From: JAICMB01 sp035295125
GTDB lineage: Bacteria > Acidobacteriota > Terriglobia > Bryobacterales > Bryobacteraceae
Length of the DNA stretch: 64,000 nucleotides
NCBI GenBank assembly: GCA_035295125.1
Contig: DATGJP010000020.1
Span: forward strand, 186,001 to 250,000
Direction of reading: 5' to 3'
Part shown: piece by piece, positions 8,036 to 16,793 of the stretch
Layout of the letters: each line of letters opens with the position of its first letter
Position numbering within the stretch: position 1 is the first letter of the stretch
Made by a program: the position numbers and the translations under genes
The notes under the pieces: generated by a model
What the model saw: only the letters and a program-made list of their open reading frames with translations
What the model was told of the DNA's origin: nothing
Databases searched by the model: none

Positions 8036-9004
8036 ATGAGAATCGGCCTTTATAGCATCACTTATCGCGGGGTGTGGTACCGCGGCGCGGCCGTAGATGT
8101 TTTCAATCTGGTGCGCCTTGCGAAGCAGCAGGGCTGGGAGGGGGTGGAATTAGATGCGGAGCGCCCCCACGCTGCACCGATGGATCTCTCCTCCGACGAT
8201 AGAAAGCGGTTGCGCGATCTTGCCGGTGAGTGCGGGATCGAACTTTGCGCGGTTTCACCGAACTGCGACCTTTCAAGCCCGGTGCCGGTGCAGCGCGAGG
8301 CTATGATTTCTTACGTGCGGGAATGCATCAGGCTCGCACATGATCTGGGCTCACCGATCTGCAAGATTTTTGCCGCCTGGCGGGGTATTACGCTGTACGA
8401 CGGTCTTGCGACATACGACGATACGTATGGTTATAACCAATACGGGTTTTGGAAGGGCGACCGCCGTGGATTCGTGGTGGAGTCCATGCGCGAGCTTGTC
8501 AAGGTGGCCGAGGACTACGGTGTCGTGCTTGCGATGCAGAATCATGGCCCCGATATCGTAAACCGCTACGAGGACGTGCTGTCGCTGATCGAAGAGGTCG
8601 GCTCACCGGTGTTCAAGGCGTGTATGGACATCAACATCGAACCGGAGTCGGATTCTCCAGAACATGCGCGTGAGATGGCAGCGGCGAGCGGAGCGCTCCA
8701 AGTCCATTCCCATATGAATGGAGAGTTTGCCCGGGGGCGGGACGGTAGGGTAGAGCTGGTGGCTGCCGGCTATTTCGACAAGCATTTCTGGGGAAGACAG
8801 GTGGCCTATCCTGCATACGTGGACGCACTGGTTTCTGAAGGATTTAAGGGTTACGTGAACTGGGAGTTCTGTCACCCGGCGCTGGAGAACGGCAGACCTG
8901 CCGGGATTGAGTACATCCACAATCAGACGCGAATGGCGTTGGAATATCTCTCGGCGCTGCGCGCCGCGGCGGAGCAGAACGCGGTAGCAAATGCTGCCAG
9001 CTAG
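8036..9004 (+). CDS. Sugar phosphate isomerase/epimerase (xylose isomerase-like TIM barrel)
   Basis: 322 residues from ATG 8036, chosen because AAGGGA lies upstream and the family N-terminus MRIGLYSITYRG starts there; an upstream in-frame ATG at 7979 would add unrelated residues. The TIM-barrel AP-endonuclease-2 superfamily is supported by GWEGVELDAE, KIFAAWRG, VVLAMQNHG, KACMDINIEPE, VHSHMNGE and YVNWEFCHPA, which supply Glu, His and Asp metal ligands. Members isomerise or epimerise sugars such as inosose or hydroxypyruvate-type substrates. No sugar operon surrounds it, so the substrate is unknown. Confidence 0.85.
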   Translation: MRIGLYSITYRGVWYRGAAVDVFNLVRLAKQQGWEGVELDAERPHAAPMDLSSDDRKRLRDLAGECGIELCAVSPNCDLSSPVPVQREAMISYVRECIRLAHDLGSPICKIFAAWRGITLYDGLATYDDTYGYNQYGFWKGDRRGFVVESMRELVKVAEDYGVVLAMQNHGPDIVNRYEDVLSLIEEVGSPVFKACMDINIEPESDSPEHAREMAAASGALQVHSHMNGEFARGRDGRVELVAAGYFDKHFWGRQVAYPAYVDALVSEGFKGYVNWEFCHPALENGRPAGIEYIHNQTRMALEYLSALRAAAEQNAVANAAS

Positions 9005-9184
9005 CGGCTGGCTTCTGAAGGGCGCCCAATGACGCCATACAACGCCGTTACACGCCCGGCAGCAGCTTCAGGCCGGCGCAAACGGCGTCCGGTGTAAAGT
9101 AGAGTGAGCTAGCGATTCCGCTTCCCAAACGGGAAAGCCTTGCATGGAGCTTACCGCCTGTCCCATGCCGCTAGAGGCTAACAT

Positions 9185-11056
9185 ATGTGGGTTGTCGAGA
9201 AGATCGAGATTAGCGGCGGGTTTCTGCCTGGTCTAAGTGTCAATATTCCGCAGGGCTTAACTTGTATCATCGGGGCGCGCGGGAGTGGAAAATCCACACT
9301 CGCCGAGGCCGTTCGGTTTGCGCTCTGCGGCCTCTCTGCCGCCCCAAAGCATTGTGCCGACCTGATTCAGGCAAATCTGGCGGGCGGGGCTCTTGTCACC
9401 ATCAGCGCCATCGCCGAGGGTTCGAACCGCTACACCATTAAGAGGGGCCTCAAGCAGAACCCGGTTCTTCTCTCGTCGGACGGCAGGGCGATCAACACCG
9501 TTGACCTGGATCGCGGCACGTTCTTGCCGCTGGACGCCTATAGCAGCCTCGAGATCGAGGCGATAGCGGACGAGGCCCTCGGGGACAAACGGCGCAATCT
9601 GCTCGACGAACTTCGTAGCGAGCAGATGCGAACGATTCAGATGTCGCTGGCGGAGAGCACACGCGCGCTGGAGACAAATGCCGATCGGATCAGGACCACC
9701 CAACGAACCATTGATGACCTGACCGAGCAGATCGAAGAACTCGGCGATGTCCGAGCCCGGCTGAACGCCCTGGCGCCCTCCGATCGTGAATCTTCGGCGG
9801 ACTTCGTCCGGCTGTCCCGCCAGCAGCAGCTCAATCAACGCGAGATCGCAAAGCTGGACTCCGCTGAGCGGGACCTGAAGACGCTGTCACAAACTCTGGA
9901 ACAGTTGCGCAGAGAATCGCACACTGCGTTCGCGCCACGCCTTGTAGAGGAGCAGTCCGAGAATGCGGATACCCTGCGCCAGTACGACGAACTCCTTCGA
10001 GCCCCGCTGGCGCCGGTTGAGAAGTATCTTTCTGCGATCAATGCCAGGATTGTCGCCGCCCAAGGGGCATTGGCCCAGGCACGCCAAAGCCTCACCGAAA
10101 TCCACAGTAGCCATGCCGGCGACCTGGCGAAGCTGACGGCAGCCAACCAGGCGGCAAGCGAGCAGGCTCGCGTGCGTGCGTCACTCGAACAGCAGGTCGC
10201 CAAACTGGAAGGATTGGAGCAAGAGCGGGCGGAATTGAACGTTGGGTTGAAATCCTTGTTTGAGGGCCGCAAGTCTCTCAAGGCCGACCATATTCTGATG
10301 CGCGATCAGATTTCAACCATGCGGGATGAGGTCGCCTCTGAGCTGCAACACGAGTCCGGCGAGCGGGTGCGCATACGGGTTATGCGGAACGCCGACCACC
10401 TTGCATATCAGCAACTGCTTCTGGAGGGCCTGAAGGGCGCGCGAGTCCGCAACCAAAACGAGATCCTCACAACCCTTATGCAATTGAGGCCGGAGCAGCT
10501 TGCGCAGCTCATTCAGTCTAATGACCTGGAGTCGTTTGACGAATTGGCGCGCTTCGGAAATGAACGGTCGCGGAAGATCCTGGACTCATTTCGCGAGACT
10601 GTCGATCCGCTGGCACTGGAGATAACCGCAATCGAGGACAGAATCGGCATTGAATTGAATGTCGCAACTTCAGGACGGCCTCACTTCAAGGACGCGTCCG
10701 ATCTCTCCCGTGGTCAGAAATGCACGGCGCTGCTTCCTATACTGTTGGCGAGAAGAGATAACCCGCTAATCATCGATCAGCCGGAGGATAACCTCGATAA
10801 CCATTTTATTTTCGAAACTGTCGTGAACGCCGTGCAGCGAATGAAGAAACGCCGTCAGATGATCTTCATCACACACAATGCAAATATTCCTGTTCTGGCC
10901 GAAGCGGAGCTTGTGCTTGTCATGAACTCGGACGGTCGCGTCGGCACCATTGAGAAATGCGGCAGCGTCGATGAATGCCGCGAACAGATCATCGATTTGC
11001 TTGAAGGCGGCAGAGAGGCGTTCGATCTGCGCTCCAAGCGCTATGCAGCCGGCTGA
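9185..11056 (+). CDS. SMC/RecN-like ABC-type ATPase with long coiled coil
   Basis: A 623-residue protein with an N-terminal Walker A (GARGSGKST, 30-38) and, at the C-terminus, a degenerate ABC signature (LSRGQ, 507-511), Walker B (LIIDQPED, 528-535) and H-loop (FITHN, 555-559). The roughly 450 residues between are rich in Glu, Gln, Arg and Leu heptads, giving two coiled-coil arms. The layout is that of SMC, Rad50, RecN and RecF-like ATPases that act on DNA or on DNA-damage signals. The stop overlaps the start of the phosphatase gene by 14 bases, so the pair is translationally coupled. It is not a transporter ATPase: the motifs are split by the coil. Specific role unknown; a partner of the phosphatase is inferred. 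Confidence 0.85.
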   Translation: MWVVEKIEISGGFLPGLSVNIPQGLTCIIGARGSGKSTLAEAVRFALCGLSAAPKHCADLIQANLAGGALVTISAIAEGSNRYTIKRGLKQNPVLLSSDGRAINTVDLDRGTFLPLDAYSSLEIEAIADEALGDKRRNLLDELRSEQMRTIQMSLAESTRALETNADRIRTTQRTIDDLTEQIEELGDVRARLNALAPSDRESSADFVRLSRQQQLNQREIAKLDSAERDLKTLSQTLEQLRRESHTAFAPRLVEEQSENADTLRQYDELLRAPLAPVEKYLSAINARIVAAQGALAQARQSLTEIHSSHAGDLAKLTAANQAASEQARVRASLEQQVAKLEGLEQERAELNVGLKSLFEGRKSLKADHILMRDQISTMRDEVASELQHESGERVRIRVMRNADHLAYQQLLLEGLKGARVRNQNEILTTLMQLRPEQLAQLIQSNDLESFDELARFGNERSRKILDSFRETVDPLALEITAIEDRIGIELNVATSGRPHFKDASDLSRGQKCTALLPILLARRDNPLIIDQPEDNLDNHFIFETVVNAVQRMKKRRQMIFITHNANIPVLAEAELVLVMNSDGRVGTIEKCGSVDECREQIIDLLEGGREAFDLRSKRYAAG

Positions 11057-12149
11057 GCTTGTTTACGATAGGCTCCGGCGTCTCGCCCTGGAGGACCCGC
11101 GAGAGGCGCGCAAGACATTTCTGCGAATTTTCGATTCCGGCGGCTCCACTCTGGAGCAGTTTCTTGGACAGATTTCTTCTCCCGCGGACGGCCGCCTGCG
11201 ACACCTCGTCGCAGGCGCTTTACGAAACGATCGGGACAAGGAGCGTCTCGCCCCGTACCTGATTGCCTGGCACGAGATTGAGACGGACGAGTTCGCCAGG
11301 CGCGCCATCGCCGCCGCGCTCGACGGTGTCAAGACAGAGTCCGCCGCACAGACCGCCCTGGCCCAGGAAGTTGCGCGCCTGACGACGGCGATTGGACGGG
11401 AGATGGCGCAGCGGGAACGAATAAACCGCGAGTTGGAGATTGCGCGCGAGGTGCAGGAGCATCTCTTCCCCCAGCGGCTTCCCCCGGTGCACGGTCTGGA
11501 CTATTGTGGGCACTGCCGGCCCGCGCGAGAGGTGGGCGGAGATTATTACGATTTTCTTGCGCTGCCTGACGGCAGGCTTGGAATCGCCATCGGAGACGTA
11601 TCCGGCAAAGGCGTCGGTGCGGCGCTAATGATGGCAAGCCTGGAAGCGTCGATTCGAGCGCTGGCGTCAGCGGTCGACGATCCTGCGGAGCTGATGAATC
11701 GAGTCAACACTCTGGTCTATCAGTCATCGTCGGCGAACCGCTATGCGACCCTGTTTTACGCGCAGTACGATCCGGCAAGCCGCGGCTTGTCCTATGTGAA
11801 CGCGGGCCATAATCCGCCGGTGGTCCTGCGGAGTCGTGGCGGCTCTTGCGAGGTATTGCGACTCGATATCGGAGGTTCGGTTGTCGGGCTCTTGCCGCAA
11901 CGCTATCAGCGAGGCGTCTTTTCGCATGAGCCTGGCGACCTGGTTATCCTCTTTACGGACGGAGTGTCCGAATCCATGAACGTTCGCTACGAAGACTGGG
12001 GCGAGGAGAGTATGATCGCGTTCGCCCAAACGTGTCATGGACTCACGGCTCAGGAAGTCATGAGACGAATCCTGGCCGCTGCGCAGTCGTTCGCCGCCGG
12101 CAATGCCCAGCATGACGATATGACGCTGGTGGTGCTTCGGGTGGCCTGA
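11043..12149 (+). CDS. PP2C-type SpoIIE-family protein phosphatase with alpha-helical N-terminal domain
   Basis: 368 residues from ATG 11043, inside the end of the ATPase gene. Residues 1-120 are helical and look like HEAT-type repeats (EDPREARKTFLRIF, GRLRHLVAGALRNDRDKERLAPYLIAWH). A linker with REVQEHLFPQRLPP leads to the SpoIIE/RsbU phosphatase domain: GGDYYDF and GDVSGKG give the metal-binding aspartates, NAGHNPP and LFTDGVSES the later motifs, and HDDMTLVVLRV the last one. Such phosphatases dephosphorylate anti-anti-sigma factors or other Ser/Thr targets. No anti-sigma gene is near, and the only coupled partner is the SMC-like ATPase, so the helical domain may sense the state of that protein (inference). 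Confidence 0.88.
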   Translation: MQPAELVYDRLRRLALEDPREARKTFLRIFDSGGSTLEQFLGQISSPADGRLRHLVAGALRNDRDKERLAPYLIAWHEIETDEFARRAIAAALDGVKTESAAQTALAQEVARLTTAIGREMAQRERINRELEIAREVQEHLFPQRLPPVHGLDYCGHCRPAREVGGDYYDFLALPDGRLGIAIGDVSGKGVGAALMMASLEASIRALASAVDDPAELMNRVNTLVYQSSSANRYATLFYAQYDPASRGLSYVNAGHNPPVVLRSRGGSCEVLRLDIGGSVVGLLPQRYQRGVFSHEPGDLVILFTDGVSESMNVRYEDWGEESMIAFAQTCHGLTAQEVMRRILAAAQSFAAGNAQHDDMTLVVLRVA

Positions 12150-12289
12150 CGCTCCGGCGTCCGGCGCCGTCATCGTGCGTGTTGGCTGAGCTTCTACCGT
12201 GGCATTTCCGCCGCTTCTACAGTATGATCGACTGACATACCTCAAGATTCGTAGAGGAAACCCATGGGACTACTGGAGGTGTTCTGTCG

Positions 12290-13123
12290 ATGAAAGAAAG
12301 ATTTGCTCTGATCACGGGCAGCTCGCGCGGAATCGGACGCGGTATCGCGCTGAAGCTCGCCGAACAAGGCGTCAGGATTGGCGTGCACTACTATCGAAAT
12401 GATTCTGCGGCAAGGGAAACTTTGGCCGCGGTTCGAAATCTGGGTTCGGACGGATTCCTGGCACAAGCTGACATTCGCCGCCCGGAAGAAATTGAGCGCC
12501 TCTTCGTTGAAACGAGGGCGCACTTCGGGAAGATCGATATCTTCGTGAGCAACGCACGTCCCGAGGCGGCCGAGTTCTTCGAGGGCCCCATGGACATCAG
12601 CCTCCAACAGTTGGATGCGGCGCTCGATTCTCAAGTGAAAGCGTTTCTTGTGGCCTCACGCCAGGCGAGTGTCCTCATGTCCAAGGGGGGAAGGATTATT
12701 GCCCTCACTTACGCCCAGGGCAGCCGAACCGGCGGTCTCCTGCCGTGGGTGGGGATGGGCTCCGCGAAAGCAGCGATGGAGTCGCTGGTCCGCTATTTTG
12801 CAGTGGCCCTTGCCCGGCGCGGCATAACCGTGAATGCCGTCAGCCCTGGGTGGACCGAGGATAGCGTATTGAATAGCCTTCCCGATCCGGTGCAGAATCT
12901 GATCCGGAATTGGCATCAACGCGGCTGGACCCCCATGGGACGCCTCGGAACTCCAGAAGATATCGGGAACGTGGTGGCGCTACTCTGCTCCGAGCAGGCC
13001 GGCTGGATCACCGGACAGGTCATCTACGCGGACGGAGGCGCATCACTGATGAGCCCCGAGGTACCACCGGAGATTCAGTTGCCCGCCGAGGAGCAGGGCG
13101 CTGCCCACGAGGCTGGCGCCTAA
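12290..13123 (+). CDS. SDR-family oxidoreductase, FabL/FabG-like, with Trp at the catalytic Tyr position
   Basis: A 277-residue SDR with TGSSRGIGRG near residue 9 (cofactor motif), SNARPE in place of NNAG, and SAKAAMESLVRYFAVALA around the catalytic lysine. Seven residues before that Lys, where FabL and FabI have tyrosine, the sequence is Trp (LPWVGMGSAK); the closest Tyr is further upstream in LTYAQGS. The C-terminal GWITGQVIYADGG is standard. It probably reduces an acyl or enoyl carbonyl, but the altered active site makes activity uncertain. GGAGGTG lies about nine bases before ATG 12290. A terminator follows at 13157-13194. Confidence 0.85.
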   Translation: MKERFALITGSSRGIGRGIALKLAEQGVRIGVHYYRNDSAARETLAAVRNLGSDGFLAQADIRRPEEIERLFVETRAHFGKIDIFVSNARPEAAEFFEGPMDISLQQLDAALDSQVKAFLVASRQASVLMSKGGRIIALTYAQGSRTGGLLPWVGMGSAKAAMESLVRYFAVALARRGITVNAVSPGWTEDSVLNSLPDPVQNLIRNWHQRGWTPMGRLGTPEDIGNVVALLCSEQAGWITGQVIYADGGASLMSPEVPPEIQLPAEEQGAAHEAGA

Positions 13124-13156
13124 CGATCGACGGTCGACAATACAAACATTGAAAAC

Positions 13157-13194
13157 GGTGGTCCGGCGAGCCGCGAGCCGGCTCACCTCTTTTT
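13157..13194 (+). terminator. Putative intrinsic terminator after the SDR gene
   Basis: GGTG and CACC outer arms with an inner CCGGC/GCCGG stem (one mismatch) are followed by TCTTTTT. It sits 34 bp after the SDR stop, between that gene and a convergent methyltransferase gene. Confidence 0.55.
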
Positions 13195-13249
13195 AGGGCC
13201 ATAGACGCGCCGCGCTCGGCGCACGCAAAGCGGCTCGGAGAGACGTTGG

Positions 13250-14008
13250 TCAAGGCTTGACACTTGCGAGGACTACCTTTTCAGCGTCTCTCAACAGAAT
13301 ATCGACAGACTGATAGCCGGCACCCGTGAGCAGGTAAACCCACTGCCCCACAGACAGCCCGTCACCGATGCGATCTTGATCGCCGGGCTCGCCGAGGAAG
13401 CCATAATCGTGGCCCAATAGAGCATTCACTCGCGACCAGAAGCGCCGCCAATCTTCGTAGTTGTGCTGGCTGGGCTGTTCGTTTCTCCATGCGCTGAATC
13501 CGGGCGCAAACAGCGGTTCTGCTGCTACCGGTTCCATAAGCAGAAAAACGCCGCCTGACCGAAGCAACTGAAAGATGTCACCGAAGAGTTCTGTGGCCTC
13601 CGAGAGGCTGAACCAGTGTACGGTGTTGACCGCCACCACGACATCGTAGTCGCCTGCCAAATCGCGCCGCCAGTTTGGTTTCGATAGATCACTCACCCAC
13701 GTCCGCCCGCCTATTCCATCGCGACGATTTACAGCGTCGCACAGCGAGACAAAGAACTCGTTCCGATCCACAGAATCGATCCGCGCTTGCGGAAATCGCG
13801 AATGAATGGCGCGGCCTGCGTCGCCTGGCCCGCAGCCCACGTCTAAAACCCGAAGGCTCTGGTCCGTCGGAAACGGAATCACTGCGGCGATAAGCTGCAG
13901 TGCGCCAGGCTTGGAGGGGCCCTGTTCCACGCGCCACAGGTCGAGCCATGTGTTGAGATCTTCGCCACGAAGTTTATCCTCGATCTCGGCCTCAGTAGGG
14001 ATTGCCAT
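13250..14008 (-). CDS. Class I SAM-dependent methyltransferase
   Basis: A 252-residue protein. The Rossmann methyltransferase motif I is VLDVGCGPGDAG (around residue 54), followed by an acidic ribose-binding residue in RIDSVDRN and motif IV VVVAVNTVHWF. Trans-aconitate- or malonyl-ACP-type small-molecule methyltransferases share this pattern, but nothing in the sequence fixes the substrate. It is separated by about 100 bp (14009-14112) from the AraC-type regulator encoded upstream on the same strand, which could control it. Confidence 0.85.
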   Translation of the reverse strand: MAIPTEAEIEDKLRGEDLNTWLDLWRVEQGPSKPGALQLIAAVIPFPTDQSLRVLDVGCGPGDAGRAIHSRFPQARIDSVDRNEFFVSLCDAVNRRDGIGGRTWVSDLSKPNWRRDLAGDYDVVVAVNTVHWFSLSEATELFGDIFQLLRSGGVFLLMEPVAAEPLFAPGFSAWRNEQPSQHNYEDWRRFWSRVNALLGHDYGFLGEPGDQDRIGDGLSVGQWVYLLTGAGYQSVDILLRDAEKVVLASVKP

Positions 14009-14112
14009 TGGTATCTTCCTTTGCGTTTCTCAAATGCACCGACAAATCGTTATCGCACGCGGACGGTGCTGGAGTATTGGAGAAATTTGACCGCCATCGA
14101 CGGGTTGCTGAT

Positions 14113-15126
14113 CTATTCGTGGCGAGTCCGCCGCAGGAATTCGAGGGGGCTCAGTCCGGAAAGAGCCCTGAACTCGTTGATGAAATGGGGCTGGTCGTAG
14201 TAGCCGCAGCCGAGCGCCAGATCGGCCCATCGTATCTTTGCGTGAGTGCCGATACGAGCAGGGCCGGCCGCCTGACAATCGAGATAAGGTTCTCCCTCCG
14301 CATTCGATGAGGAATGTCGCCGCCCTACCCGATGAACCGCCGCGACGGCGAGATGGAAGCGGCTGATCCTGGCGATTGTTTTTGGAGCCAGGCCGAAATA
14401 TTCGTGGAACTGCGCGATCAGATGGCGCCGGCTGCATCCGAAGTCGCCCGGGAGCCGCGCCAAATCGACCTGATTTGGAGATTCCCGAAGTGCCCGCCAT
14501 GAATGGAGCAGACCGACCGGAGGAGGCGGCGCGGAAGCCAATCGTTCAGCAAGTATGTTTTCGACGATGTCAATGCGAGCGCCCCAGTCATGTGTGGCCT
14601 CCGCATGCCCTGTGAGGAGCCGCGAAAATCGACTATCGAGATCTTCCAGTGCAAGAACACGATCCGTAAGCAGGTCCATCGGAACGCCCAGAAGCATCTG
14701 TGCGCCGATCGGAGTGAGGCGAATCACCAAAAACTCCCGTGTTCCAAAGGCTTCATGGATACGGTGGCGATGCTGCAGGGCGACGACCCACGCGTTTCTG
14801 TGCTCGGTTGCTCGCCTCGGGTCCAAGGTGTCGATAATTCGATGAGGCGCAGCGAAGTTCAGCACGATCGCGACTTCGAGCCCTGGGAGATGCCGCTCCT
14901 GCAATGGCCTGGGCAAGAAGCCATCACTCGCGAAGTAACCCAGGACGTAATCACGGAGAGGCGGGTGCGAAGACCGCTGTGCCGCCCGCCAGCGGCCGAG
15001 ATCAGATCTATGGCTGCTGACGTCGATACGGGTTGAACCTTCTAGTTCCACTTGCCAACAGTATGTCATCCCGAAAGGGCCGCCTACGGCCTCAGGATCA
15101 AAATTGACTGGACATCCGGCCAGCAC
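14113..15126 (-). CDS. AraC-family transcriptional regulator
   Basis: Up to 337 residues; an internal ATG at 15069 (MTYCWQVELEG) is an alternative start. The N-terminal part (RDYVLGYFASDGF, LPGLEVAIVLNFAAPHRI, FLVIRLTPIGAQMLLGVP) matches the sensor domain found in many AraC proteins of soil bacteria. The C-terminal DNA-binding domain has two helix-turn-helix motifs: VDLARLPGDFGCSRRHLIAQF and a second ending ADLALGCGYYDQPHFINEFR. A serine-rich stretch of about 30 residues separates the helices where the second motif begins, longer than usual. It probably regulates itself and the methyltransferase gene downstream; the ligand is unknown. Confidence 0.82.
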   Translation of the reverse strand: MLAGCPVNFDPEAVGGPFGMTYCWQVELEGSTRIDVSSHRSDLGRWRAAQRSSHPPLRDYVLGYFASDGFLPRPLQERHLPGLEVAIVLNFAAPHRIIDTLDPRRATEHRNAWVVALQHRHRIHEAFGTREFLVIRLTPIGAQMLLGVPMDLLTDRVLALEDLDSRFSRLLTGHAEATHDWGARIDIVENILAERLASAPPPPVGLLHSWRALRESPNQVDLARLPGDFGCSRRHLIAQFHEYFGLAPKTIARISRFHLAVAAVHRVGRRHSSSNAEGEPYLDCQAAGPARIGTHAKIRWADLALGCGYYDQPHFINEFRALSGLSPLEFLRRTRHE

Positions 15127-15246
15127 ACCATGGACGCCAAAGCGCCGATGATCAACAAGAGTGGTGTGTCAGCCCCAACACAGGCGATACTTTTGGATCA
15201 ATCCATCCTCTTTCTGCTCCTTCAACGCCAACCTCCATTAGCCGCT

Positions 15247-15744
15247 TCAATATACGGCAATGGCGATAGTCATTGATATGAGACAGACCACGGCAAAGAC
15301 TGCCCGTGCAATGTGCGAGTATTCCCATCTGTCGCGGAGACGTTCCCATTGATCGATACCGGCATCTTCGTTTGTACTTCGACGACTTGAGAAAAAGCTT
15401 CGGGCGGCATCACTCAATTGAAGCCCGGCTAACCAATGACGATTCACTGGCTGCGTGACCGCCCAAAACACGATGTGCATCACCAGAAGTGAGATGAAAG
15501 CTACTAACGTCCAAAAATAGGCAGCGTTGCTACGTGGAATCAGGAACACCAACAACAGGGTGAACGCCAGACCGAGCCCCTCGCCGAAGCCGCCGATGGT
15601 GAACCCCGGATAGTAGATCGTCTACGTTGCCAGATAGGCTTCCTTTGGCAGCCGCATCTTGCCGGGAAATTCAAGCGCGTGGGCAAGCGAGAGCGACATC
15701 GCGACGGCCACCAGGAAAAGAGTGATGACTTGGAGCGATAGCAT
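15247..15744 (-). pseudogene. Small four-helix membrane protein gene interrupted by an amber codon
   Basis: From ATG 15744 the frame reads MLSLQVITLFLVAVAMSLSL, reaches KEAYLAT and hits TAG at 15622-15624, then continues TIYYPGFTIGGFGEGL and three more hydrophobic segments to 15247, ending with WEYSHIARAVFAVVCLISM. Both halves are clearly one membrane protein of about 165 residues. TAG differs from CAG (Gln) by one C-to-T change, so a recent nonsense mutation is the simplest explanation. A fragment starting at 15555 may still be translated. I do not assign a function; it resembles small DUF-type integral membrane proteins. Confidence 0.75.
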
Positions 15745-16135
15745 GGTTCAGTTTCCTGTTTGTCAAAAGGGCGTTACGTCTATTGGCCTGTAACAAAGAT
15801 GCTAGAAGTAATCCGACCCCGCTCGCTGCGGAATTCTTGCCAGTGGCAGGAAAAGTTTGCCCCCGCCCGAAACTCCTTTGGCTCGGCCGGAACGCGGATT
15901 AAAAAGGACATGAGCCTCAAAACACTTTCGTCGTCGCAATCTGTCCGCCACTAGCGATGTTTCGAGACGCGACGCCTTGGCGCCGGTATCCTGGCGGCGC
16001 AGGCGGATTCGCCTGCGCATGCAGCTCTCAACCACTTCTGCCACGGGATGCTAAGTATGATCAAGCCTGGTGGAAATCAATGATCCTCCAGGTTACGCTG
16101 TGGTGCCAACCGTATTTCAGGAAAGGAGACTTTTA
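15745..16135. other. Intergenic region with one hairpin repeat
   Basis: About 390 bp without a recognisable gene. It contains the hairpin repeat at 15997-16018 and a strong SD (GAAAGGAGAC) belonging to the next gene. Confidence 0.6.
15997..16018. repeat. Dispersed palindromic repeat, short form, copy 2
   Basis: GCGCAGGCG, spacer GATT, CGCCTGCGC: nine perfect base pairs around a four-base loop. The same arms recur at 31958-31979 and, less perfectly, at 38895-38916 and 55440-55461. Confidence 0.75.
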
Positions 16136-16549
16136 ATGTCTGCGCCGCCCCAGGGATCCGCACGAGCCAAAGCCAAAATTACGGTTCAGAGTTCTGAAAC
16201 CAACTCCTACGACCAAACCACGAGCCCCATATTGGCGGAAATCCGATTAAGCGAAACATTCACCGGGGATATCGAAGGCGAGTCGCCAGTTCGGGCTTTA
16301 CAGGTCCTACGCGACGATGGATCAGCCAGCCTCGTCAGCGTGCAGCGTTTTCACGGAAGACTGGGGGGACGTCAGGGCACTTTCGTGCTTCAAGGTCAGG
16401 AGATCGTTGAGAACGGCAAGATCAAGGCGACATGGGTTGTCGTTCCCGGTTCGGGTACAGGTGATCTTTCGGGATTGCGCGGCGAGGGCGGCTTTGAGGG
16501 CGAGTTTGGAAAAGGGTCTGACGGAACGCTGGACTATTGGTTCGAATGA
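16136..16549 (+). CDS. DUF3224 domain-containing protein
   Basis: 137 residues from ATG 16136, which follows AAGGAGAC by six bases. The sequence alternates short beta segments (RLSETFTGDIEGES, LVSVQRFHGRLGGRQGTFVLQ, KATWVVVPGSGTGDLSGLRGEG, DGTLDYWFE), the pattern of the small allene-oxide-cyclase-like barrel DUF3224. There is no signal peptide. Members have no established activity. A 243-bp stretch downstream (16550-16793) before the reductase pair shows no gene. Confidence 0.85.
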   Translation: MSAPPQGSARAKAKITVQSSETNSYDQTTSPILAEIRLSETFTGDIEGESPVRALQVLRDDGSASLVSVQRFHGRLGGRQGTFVLQGQEIVENGKIKATWVVVPGSGTGDLSGLRGEGGFEGEFGKGSDGTLDYWFE

Positions 16550-16793
16550 AGAATGAGTGTCGCTTCCACGCTGCCCTCTGAGCCGGCTGAAACATGTGAT
16601 TCAAACCGGGCAACTCGACAACTTCGGAGTGTCTGTTATCGCCTCCCGTCAATGCCTCGTGAGTCGGTGGCGGGTTTGCGATGGCTGGACGTAAAGTATT
16701 GTCGCGAACGGGCATGGGCCCCGAGAGAAATAGGCAATAAATCGGCAGGATCAGGATACCGTTCACGGCGCGATTCTTCGTAGCATCAAAGTG

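Noticed and set aside
15622..15624. Amber codon read as pyrrolysine
   Set aside because: The codon replaces a glutamine-like position in a membrane protein, and no Pyl genes or methylamine methyltransferase context are seen; a C-to-T mutation is simpler.
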